The notes under the pieces are model-generated. The model worked only from the letters and a program-made list of their open reading frames with translations, did not search any database and was not told where the DNA came from. From Methylovirgula sp. (GTDB taxonomy: Bacteria; Pseudomonadota; Alphaproteobacteria; Rhizobiales; Beijerinckiaceae), in contig JASHUD010000178.1 in assembly GCA_030040215.1 (NCBI GenBank), forward strand, positions 1 through 10,219: DNA of 10,219 bases. The letters run 5' to 3'. The position numbers and the translations under genes were made by a program. Positions 1-4,868 of this stretch are shown one piece after another; within the stretch, counting starts at the first letter, position 1, and each line of letters begins with the position of its first letter.

Positions 1-103
1 CGATCTCGAAGAGGCGCCCATGGAAGAGAGCGGCCACGACGTCGACGTTCGGGGCCACTCTTGCGAAGGAGGCCTGAACAAGCTCGATTTGCTTTGGAGT
101 CAT
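1..103 (-). CDS. single-domain haemoglobin (globin), 5' end only
   Basis: Only the first 34 codons are in the window; the gene continues past the left edge. The N-terminus begins MTPKQIELVQASFARVAPN and continues into a segment with AALFHGRLFEI. This is the A-B helix pattern (LVQxSFxxVAP ... AALFYxRLFEIDP) of bacterial single-domain globins and of the globin part of flavohaemoglobins. The start ATG at 103 is preceded by AGGGA about 9 nt upstream. The gene lies 82 bp downstream of narK on the same strand. Bradyrhizobium has a nitrate-assimilation operon in which narK is followed by a haemoglobin gene (Bjgb), a flavoprotein gene and nasC; there the globin is linked to detoxifying nitric oxide formed during nitrate assimilation. 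I infer the same role here. The heme-ligand residues are outside the window, so single-domain globin and flavohaemoglobin cannot be told apart. Confidence 0.8.
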   Translation of the reverse strand, partial: MTPKQIELVQASFARVAPNVDVVAALFHGRLFEI

Positions 104-185
104 GATCTCATTCCCTGGTTCGCAAGCAATCCCGGTTGTCATAATCACAAAGCCTCGTGTTGTTCTTTATATTCTCTGGGACCGC

Positions 186-1430
186 TCATTCAGCGGCGCC
201 GAGAGCGGCGGCAGAAACTGTGTCGCGATGCAAGCTGCGGACGGCAAGATGCATCCAGCCGAGCAAGGTCACTGCCGCCACTGAGAGCAGCATGAAGCAA
301 CTCGACCAGAGCCCCGTCGCGTCCTTGAGCGCACCGAAAGCGATCGGCAGGACAAAGCCGCCCAATCCTCCCACCATGCCAACGAGACCGCCGACGGCTC
401 CGACACTGCCGGGGTAGTAGCTCGCGATGTGTTTGTAGACGGCGGCCTTGCCCAGGCTCATGAAAAATCCGAGCGCAAAGATTATGACGATGAAGGCGAT
501 GGGGCCGATTGCGACGAGTGACGCGCTCTGTCCGGCGTGAGCGGCCGGCAGCGAGAGAATCAAACTCGCCGCGGCCGAGGTCGCGAGCATCAGATACATG
601 ACCTTGCGGGCTCCGATTCCATCCGACAGAATGCCGCCGTAGGCGCGAAACAGACTGGCAGGGATCGAATAGGCCGTGGCAATGATGCCGGCCGTCTTGA
701 TGTTGAAGCCATAGGCGCCGATCAGATAATGCGGCAGCCAAAGCGAGAGTGCGACAAAGCCGCCGAATGCGAAGAAGTAGTAAAATGCGAAGCGCCAGAC
801 CTGCAGGTTCCTGAGCGGCGTGAATTCTTCGACGAAGCTCGCCTTACGCGGCGTGACGCGCGGCGCCTCGCTCGTCGTGAACCAGAAGACGATCGCCATC
901 GCGGCCAGGACGGCCGCCCAGATTTCCGCCACCGCTTGCCATCCCCAGGCAATGAGAACGAAGGGCGCCAAGGATTTGGTCAATGCGACGCCGACGTTGC
1001 CTGCGCCGAATACGCCGAGCGCCGTGCCCTGCTTCTCTGCCGGAAAGAAGGACGACACATAGGCGATGCCGACTGCGAAAGAGCCGCCGGCGAGACCGAC
1101 GCCCAGGCCCGCAATCAGCATCTGCGGATAGGTCTTCGCGAAGGCGAGAAGAAACGTCGAAAGCGCCGCCGCCAGCATCGTCAATGTGTAAACAAGCCGT
1201 CCGCCGTAACGGGTGGTCCATACGCCCAGCACGACTCGAACGAGCGATCCTGTCAGGACGGGGACGCCGACGAGGAGGCCGAACTCGGTTTCATCAAGAC
1301 CGAGCTCCTGTTTGATGCGAATGCCGATGATCGAAAAAATCGTCCACACTGCGAAGCAGAGCGTGAAAGCCACAGTGGAGATCAACAGCGCCCGCGCGGG
1401 AGAGCTGAACTGAAATCGGTTGAAAGCCAT
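186..1430 (-). CDS. narK: NarK-family nitrate/nitrite MFS transporter
   Basis: This is a 414-residue inner-membrane transporter of the major facilitator family with about 12 hydrophobic segments. It should move nitrate in and/or nitrite out. Both nitrate signatures are visible: NS1 around residues 139-152 (GVFGAGNVGVALTK) and NS2 around 344-362 (VGAVGGLVGMVGGLGGFVLP). The two substrate-binding arginines of the family fit R65 (GSLVRVVLG, TM2) and R262 (SLFRAYGG, TM8). I chose the ATG at 1430 (MAFNRFQ). An in-frame ATG at 1502 would add 24 polar residues, has no Shine-Dalgarno sequence and lies in a predicted RNA stem-loop of the leader. The chosen start has only a weak GAGAAA ahead of it. The gene is transcribed toward the globin gene. 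Its upstream region carries sigma-54, IHF-like, NtrC-like and ANTAR-type RNA elements, so control by nitrogen status and nitrate is likely. Confidence 0.93.
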   Translation of the reverse strand: MAFNRFQFSSPARALLISTVAFTLCFAVWTIFSIIGIRIKQELGLDETEFGLLVGVPVLTGSLVRVVLGVWTTRYGGRLVYTLTMLAAALSTFLLAFAKTYPQMLIAGLGVGLAGGSFAVGIAYVSSFFPAEKQGTALGVFGAGNVGVALTKSLAPFVLIAWGWQAVAEIWAAVLAAMAIVFWFTTSEAPRVTPRKASFVEEFTPLRNLQVWRFAFYYFFAFGGFVALSLWLPHYLIGAYGFNIKTAGIIATAYSIPASLFRAYGGILSDGIGARKVMYLMLATSAAASLILSLPAAHAGQSASLVAIGPIAFIVIIFALGFFMSLGKAAVYKHIASYYPGSVGAVGGLVGMVGGLGGFVLPIAFGALKDATGLWSSCFMLLSVAAVTLLGWMHLAVRSLHRDTVSAAALGAAE

Positions 1431-1541
1431 AATTTCTCGCGCAACGTTGACTTTGCCTGACGAAAAGCTTGAAGCCGCACGCAATCGTTTCGCGTCCTTC
1501 ATTGGGAAGGAGCGGCATCAGACAGCGACTTTGCTTGGGAA

Positions 1542-1559
1542 GCGCCCGTCGTTGGACGC
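1542..1559 (-). promoter_or_regulatory. ANTAR-type stem-loop P2 (hexaloop AACGAC)
   Basis: The minus-strand RNA reads GCGUCC-AACGAC-GGGCGC: six base pairs (one G-U) closing a six-base loop with A at position 1 and G at position 4. This is the form described for RNA targets of ANTAR antiterminators. It lies in the leader of narK, just downstream of nasS and nasT, whose product is an ANTAR protein. Its likely role is to bind NasT so that transcription continues into narK. Confidence 0.68.
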
Positions 1560-1564
1560 CGGAT

Positions 1565-1577
1565 GGCCGCGTTGGCC
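1565..1577 (-). promoter_or_regulatory. ANTAR-type stem-loop P1 (GGCC stem, AACGC loop)
   Basis: The minus-strand RNA reads GGCC-AACGC-GGCC, a perfect 4-bp stem with a five-base loop. An outer GCC/GGC pairing could extend it. A at loop position 1 and G at position 4 fit the ANTAR target rule, but canonical loops have six bases, so this half is the weaker one. It would begin about 2 nt after the predicted transcription start and ends 5 nt before the second stem-loop. Confidence 0.5.
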
Positions 1578-1589
1578 TGGCATTAGGCA

Positions 1590-1605
1590 AGCAGGAACCG
1601 TGCCG
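1590..1605 (-). promoter_or_regulatory. sigma-54 promoter (-24/-12) for narK
   Basis: The minus strand reads CGGCACGGTTCCTGCT. Against the sigma-54 consensus TGGCACG-N4-TTGCW it differs only at the first T (C) and the first T of the -12 block (C). The invariant GG and GC have the required spacing. The predicted start point is near 1579, about 149 nt upstream of the narK ATG. An IHF-like and an NtrC-like site lie at suitable distances upstream, which raises confidence. Confidence 0.68.
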
Positions 1606-1633
1606 AAATGCAGATCACAATAATAGTGTTTAA

Positions 1634-1646
1634 AATCAGCATATTA
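1634..1646 (+). promoter_or_regulatory. IHF-like binding site
   Basis: The plus strand reads AATCAGCATATTA, 12 of 13 matches to the IHF consensus WATCAANNNNTTR, in a locally AT-rich stretch. Its centre is near -61 relative to the predicted sigma-54 start, between the -24/-12 element and the NtrC-like palindrome. DNA bending there is common at sigma-54 promoters. Binding itself is inferred. Confidence 0.45.
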
Positions 1647-1710
1647 CAAAACCAAAAGCGAGGCCAAAGGCGACGGGTCGATGAATTCGTTGGCAGGCAC
1701 GGGAGGCAGC

Positions 1711-1727
1711 TGCACAAGGCTCGTGCA
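1711..1727. promoter_or_regulatory. NtrC-like enhancer palindrome
   Basis: TGCACAAGGCTCGTGCA has half-sites TGCAC and GTGCA separated by 7 bp, the spacing of the enterobacterial NtrC site (TGCACCAAAATGGTGCA). The inner C and G next to the half-sites are not conserved. It is centred about 140 bp upstream of the predicted sigma-54 start, a normal enhancer distance. The same bases could form a 7-bp stem-loop (GCC loop, one G-U pair) in the nasS transcript 14 nt after its stop. There is no U-run after it, so an intrinsic terminator is less likely. Confidence 0.5.
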
Positions 1728-1740
1728 TCATTGCATTCAA

Positions 1741-2973
1741 TTAGATTTGCGATTTTGCCTGCTCGGCGATGTAGCGGTCGATCTCATCCGGATCGAAAAG
1801 GCCGCCATCAAAAAACCCGTCGGGACCGAGCGTCAAACTTGCGCCGCTGGAGCCGACTGGCGTTGCCGTCTTGAGAGCGCCTTCGACCTTGGCGTTGGCG
1901 CCAGGCAGTGCCACGCCAAGCGGCTTCAGCGCGGCTCGATAGACATCCGGCCGGTAAGTGTCGCGGGCAATGGATTCGTTGGCCTTATCATGCTGGATTT
2001 GGCCCCAGCGGACCATCTGCGTGTAGAACCACAGGGCGTGGCTTTTCCAAGGGAAGGTGGCTGCCTTGGCGAAGGGCACGAAGAAGTCCTCGACACGGAT
2101 GACCGTGCCGCCGGCCACGCGGATTTCGCCAGAGAGCGCCGGCAGCATCCATTCGACCGGCTGGCCGACATAGGCGGGTTTCGCCAAGAGCGCGGCCAAC
2201 TCGGCCCTATTGCCTTCTTCGGCGCACCATTGCCCGGCCTTATAGAGCGCGCGCAACAGCGCGGCCAAAGACTCCGGATTGGCCTCCGCCCATTGTGCCC
2301 GCGCTCCGAGGACCTTCTCAGGACTCGATCTCCAGATCGCCGCTTTAACCGTCGCAATGTTGCCGCGCCCGAGCGCGACCGCCGCGGTGTTCCAAGGCTC
2401 GCCGACGCAATAGCCATCAATATTTCCCGTACCAATCGCATCGGCCATCAAAGGCGGCGGCAGGACGATGATTTCGATATCCCGATCCGGATCGATACCG
2501 CTTGCCGCGAGCCAATAGCGCAACTCGTAGTTATGTCCGGAATGCGGATGCACGATGGCGAAGCGCAAGCGTGCGCCGCCCAGGTTTCTAATCTCGCTTA
2601 CGACCGTCTTCAGGGCCATGCCGACGGCCGCCGCGTCCAGGTTCGCGGGCGCGCCATGCTCGACCATTCGCTCCCAGAGAGCGTTGGAGACCGTCAAGGC
2701 ATTCCCACCGAGTCCGAGCGCTATCGCCGCGATTGTTCGGGAGACGAGCGGCGTGAGGCCGAGATTGCAGGCGATGGGCATCGGCGCCAGCATATGCGCG
2801 ACCTGGAAATGGCCGACGGCGAGCCTGTCACGGATATTGGCCCAGGACGTCTCGCGCATCAGCGCGAGATCCACGCCCTCGGTCTCGGCAAAGCCCTTCT
2901 CCTTCGCGACAACGATAAGGGCGCTGTCGAGCAGCGGCATGAAGCCGGCCGTAATCTGCTGCGATCGGCTCAT
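1741..2973 (-). CDS. nasS: NasS, cytoplasmic nitrate/nitrite-binding regulator
   Basis: This 410-residue protein belongs to the NrtA/CmpA nitrate-binding family but begins MSRSQQITAGFMPLLDSALI without a signal peptide or lipobox, so it should be cytoplasmic. That separates the sensor NasS from periplasmic transporter subunits. Family segments include MAxxLKTVVSE-like sequence near 119-127, HPHSGHNYELRYWLAASG at 142-159, the CVGEPWN motif at 189-195 and FPWKSHALWFYTQMVRWGQI at 307-326. In NasS-NasT systems, NasS holds NasT inactive until nitrate or nitrite binds, then releases it to antiterminate nitrate-assimilation transcripts. The start codon overlaps the nasT stop (ATGA), with GGAGG 7 nt upstream inside nasT, so the two are translationally coupled and probably made in fixed proportion. 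The ANTAR-type leader of narK lies directly downstream. Confidence 0.92.
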   Translation of the reverse strand: MSRSQQITAGFMPLLDSALIVVAKEKGFAETEGVDLALMRETSWANIRDRLAVGHFQVAHMLAPMPIACNLGLTPLVSRTIAAIALGLGGNALTVSNALWERMVEHGAPANLDAAAVGMALKTVVSEIRNLGGARLRFAIVHPHSGHNYELRYWLAASGIDPDRDIEIIVLPPPLMADAIGTGNIDGYCVGEPWNTAAVALGRGNIATVKAAIWRSSPEKVLGARAQWAEANPESLAALLRALYKAGQWCAEEGNRAELAALLAKPAYVGQPVEWMLPALSGEIRVAGGTVIRVEDFFVPFAKAATFPWKSHALWFYTQMVRWGQIQHDKANESIARDTYRPDVYRAALKPLGVALPGANAKVEGALKTATPVGSSGASLTLGPDGFFDGGLFDPDEIDRYIAEQAKSQI

Positions 2974-3572
2974 GACTCGCCTCCGGGATCGAGCAGACGT
3001 GCTGCCGTTATGAGACTCTGGGCGATTTCCAAGATTTTGCGGTTCTGATTCATCGCTGCGTTGCGCAAGAGCGCGTAGGCCCCCTCCTCCGAAAGCCCGC
3101 GCGACTTCATGAGGATGCCCTTGGCACGCTCGACGACTTTGCGATTTTCGAGCTCGCCGCGGGCTTCCTCGAGTTCATGCATAAGACGCGAATAGGCATT
3201 GAAGCGACTGACCGCCAAATCGAGGATCGGCTTAACGCGCTCCTGCTTCAGCCCGTCGACCACATAGGCCGACACGCCGGCTTCGATGGCGGCTTCCATA
3301 GACTCCAGATCCGAGCGATCGACGAACATGGCGACAGGACGCCGGACCGCGCGGGAAAGCTGAAACATGTTCTCGAGCATGTCCCGGTTGGGATTTCCCA
3401 AATCGATCACGATGACGTCCGGATTTATTTCGGCGATCCTGCGCGCGACGCCGGCGACGTCGTGAAGAATGGTCACGTTATGATGTCCCGCCTCTCGCAG
3501 GCCGGCCTCTATGATTGAAGCGCGGACGCGGTTCTCGTCGATGACCAGGACGGCAAGGACATTTGCATTCAT
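2970..3572 (-). CDS. nasT: NasT, ANTAR-domain transcription antiterminator
   Basis: This 200-residue protein has an N-terminal receiver-like domain (about 1-125) and a C-terminal RNA-binding ANTAR domain (about 134-195, containing VVERAKGILMKSRGLSEEGA). The receiver keeps an acidic pair (D12, E13) and D57 in DLGNPNRD. The usual switch Thr/Ser is replaced within MFVDRSD and the usual KP motif is missing (YVVDGL). This fits NasT, which is controlled by binding NasS rather than by phosphorylation. I chose the ATG at 3572 (MNANVLAVLV); an upstream in-frame TTG at 3614 would add 14 residues without family support. A good Shine-Dalgarno is not evident. It is followed by nasS with a 4-nt overlap. 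Its likely target, two ANTAR-type stem-loops before narK, is within this window. Confidence 0.92.
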   Translation of the reverse strand: MNANVLAVLVIDENRVRASIIEAGLREAGHHNVTILHDVAGVARRIAEINPDVIVIDLGNPNRDMLENMFQLSRAVRRPVAMFVDRSDLESMEAAIEAGVSAYVVDGLKQERVKPILDLAVSRFNAYSRLMHELEEARGELENRKVVERAKGILMKSRGLSEEGAYALLRNAAMNQNRKILEIAQSLITAARLLDPGGES

Positions 3573-3702
3573 GCCCGCATATTGCCCGCAAGGCGGCGAT
3601 GGGCAATGCGACAATCAACCTCTAGAAACTGCCATATGGCCGCGGCTGGGCCCTTTATACCATTGAGTTTATTTCGGACTGCCGCGAAGGGGCCGCATCG
3701 GC
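3573..3702 (-). other. intergenic region upstream of nasT
   Basis: These 130 bp separate the ptsN-like gene from nasT on the same strand. I see an AT-rich patch with TATAAA on the minus strand (3654-3659) but no convincing -35 partner, and a 10-bp palindrome GCCATATGGC (3631-3640) of unknown meaning. No sigma-54 element and no clear terminator is visible, so nasTS could have its own weak promoter or be read through from kdpDE-ptsN. Confidence 0.3.
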
Positions 3703-4155
3703 TCATGACTCGTTCGCGGCAAGCAATGCGTGGAGGGCCGCCACGCTCTCGGCCTTGCGCAGCCGCGATACGAATTGCGGATCGCGGATGCGGCGCGTCA
3801 CGCCGGCCATAATCGTCATCGGTTCGCTGCCTGCTTCCAGCGGAATGAGCAGCAAGAAGACGAGATCGACCGGCTTTTCGTCGACAGCGTCGTAGCCGAT
3901 CGGCCGCGCCAGCTTGGCGAAAAGAGCGAAGAACCCGCCTAGCCCCTCGATGCGCGCATGCGGCAGGGCAAATCCTTGGCCGAGCCCCGTCGAGCCGAGC
4001 TTTTCACGCGCTTCCAGCGCCGCGAGAATATGCTTCTGCGGTATGTTCAGTGCCGCAGAAGCACGCCGCGCGAGTTCCTGGAGAAGCTGCGCTTTTGCGG
4101 CGGCGCGCAGTGCACAAATCACATGATCCTCGGGGAGAAGTTCAGCGACGTCCAT
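3703..4155 (-). CDS. ptsN: PTS IIA-Ntr (PtsN-like) protein in the kdp operon
   Basis: This 150-residue protein has the length and fold pattern of EIIA-Ntr, the terminal phosphoacceptor of the nitrogen phosphotransferase system. The expected phosphorylated histidine is H66 in GFALPHARI, preceded by EKLGSTGLGQG, matching the family pattern (RExxGSTGIGxGxAxPHxR). The start at 4155 (MDVAELLPED) is 14 nt after the kdpE stop, with GAGG about 6-10 nt upstream. Longer reading of the frame runs into kdpE and gives no family sequence. In E. coli the unphosphorylated form of EIIA-Ntr binds KdpD and raises its kinase activity, and it also affects Trk. Encoding one with kdpDE suggests a dedicated KdpD modulator. 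Whether it is phosphorylated by the same NPr/EI-Ntr pathway as the housekeeping ptsN product cannot be seen here. The symbol describes the family; it may be a kdp-specific paralogue. Confidence 0.87.
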   Translation of the reverse strand: MDVAELLPEDHVICALRAAAKAQLLQELARRASAALNIPQKHILAALEAREKLGSTGLGQGFALPHARIEGLGGFFALFAKLARPIGYDAVDEKPVDLVFLLLIPLEAGSEPMTIMAGVTRRIRDPQFVSRLRKAESVAALHALLAANES

Positions 4156-4169
4156 AGCCTGCCTCGAAT

Positions 4170-4868
4170 TCAATCCTGGACGCGCAGCCGGTAGCCGACG
4201 CCGGTTTCGGTAAGAATATGGCTGGGGCGTTCCGGTTCGACCTCGATCTTCTGCCGCAGCGCCCGGACATAGATCCGCAGGTACTGAACGTCGACATTCC
4301 CGCCCCAAACTTCGTGCAACAGAAACCGGTGCGTGAGCACTTTGCCCGCGTGCGCCACGAGCAGCCGCAAGACGTCATATTCGCGCGGCGAGAATTTTAT
4401 CTCTTGGCCGCGCACCGTCACGATTCGGCGCACGAGATCGACCGTGAGATCGCCGCTGCGAAAGATCGCCTTCTCACCCTGTTGCTGAAGCCGGTGGCGT
4501 TGCGCGGCGCGAACGCGGGCGAGCAGTTCGTCGATGCCGAAAGGCTTCGTCACGTAATCGTCGGCACCGAGATCGAGCGCCTTCACTTTCGCATCTTCCG
4601 CCTCGCGGCTGGAGAGTATGATGATCGGCAGCGTTTCACCCGCATCGCGCAGTCGCCGGATTACCTCGAGCCCGTCCATGTCGGGCAGTCCGAGGTCAAG
4701 CACCACCACGTCGGCCGCCTTGCGACGGACCGCTTCGAGGGCGCTTTTGCCGTCGGACGCTTCGGAGACAATGTAGCCTTGGGTGGCAAGGCTCGGCCGC
4801 AGAAAACGAAGAATCGCCGGCTCGTCGTCGACGACCAGTACGCGCAGCTGACCCGAAAGCGCGCTCAT
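4170..4868 (-). CDS. kdpE: KdpE, OmpR-type response regulator of potassium uptake
   Basis: This 232-residue protein has a receiver domain (about 8-120) and an OmpR/PhoB winged-helix DNA-binding domain (about 135-230). The acidic pocket is D14/D15, the phosphoacceptor is D58 in LDLGLPDMDG, the switch residue is S86 or S87 in IIILSSREAED, and the conserved lysine is K108 in VTKPFG. The DNA-binding part shows FSPREYDVLRLLVAHAGKV and YLRIYVRALRQKIE, typical of KdpE, ending in GVGYRLRVQD. It should be phosphorylated by KdpD and activate kdp transcription when potassium is low. Its ATG overlaps the kdpD stop by ATGA, with GAGG upstream inside kdpD. The ptsN-like gene follows after 14 nt. Confidence 0.96.
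   Translation of the reverse strand: MSALSGQLRVLVVDDEPAILRFLRPSLATQGYIVSEASDGKSALEAVRRKAADVVVLDLGLPDMDGLEVIRRLRDAGETLPIIILSSREAEDAKVKALDLGADDYVTKPFGIDELLARVRAAQRHRLQQQGEKAIFRSGDLTVDLVRRIVTVRGQEIKFSPREYDVLRLLVAHAGKVLTHRFLLHEVWGGNVDVQYLRIYVRALRQKIEVEPERPSHILTETGVGYRLRVQD

Larger units (their letters stand above)
1431..1579 (-). ncRNA. predicted narK 5' leader RNA, NasT-responsive
   Basis: If transcription starts about 12 nt after the sigma-54 element, near 1579, narK has an untranslated leader of about 149 nt. It opens with two adjacent stem-loops (1565-1577 and 1542-1559) whose loops carry A at position 1 and G at position 4, the signature read by ANTAR proteins such as NasT. Further on, TCCTTC/GAAGGA forms a 6-bp stem over the unused ATG at 1502. 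GCCGC (1512-1516) can pair with GCGGC (1474-1478), followed after 7 nt by a short U-run (1463-1466) that could be a weak terminator. The 5' arm of the second hairpin (GCGUCC, 1554-1559) is also perfectly complementary to GGACGC at 1492-1497, so the hairpin and this alternative pairing exclude each other. The two hairpins are strong sequence evidence. The terminator is not convincing by eye, and the exact 5' end is inferred. Confidence 0.6.

Noticed and set aside
136..150. Inverted repeat TTGTCATAATCACAA between narK and the globin gene, resembling an FNR/NnrR-type box
   Set aside because: The TTG and CAA ends are 9 bp apart instead of the 8 bp of FNR-family sites, and the inner bases do not fit. 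It remains a possible site for another regulator, but nothing supports it.
537..1460. Plus-strand open frame of about 307 codons opposite narK
   Set aside because: Its composition is low-complexity and highly charged, as expected for the complement of a membrane protein gene, and narK is certain.
1620..1649. Sigma-70-like promoter on the minus strand (TTGTAA, 18 bp, TATTAT) upstream of narK
   Set aside because: The -10 is good but the -35 is only 4 of 6, and it overlaps the IHF-like site in an AT-rich patch. The sigma-54 element fits better, though a minor second promoter is possible.
1711..1727. Intrinsic terminator of nasS
   Set aside because: The palindrome can form a stem-loop in the transcript, but no U-run follows it; the NtrC-like reading explains it better.
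1681..3048. Long plus-strand open frame of about 455 codons opposite nasS
   Set aside because: It is the antisense shadow of nasS and part of nasT in high-GC DNA; the translation is rich in Arg/Asp/Gly and has no family pattern.
3654..3659. TATAAA as the -10 element of a nasT promoter
   Set aside because: No acceptable -35 hexamer is found 16-18 bp upstream, so I did not call a promoter.
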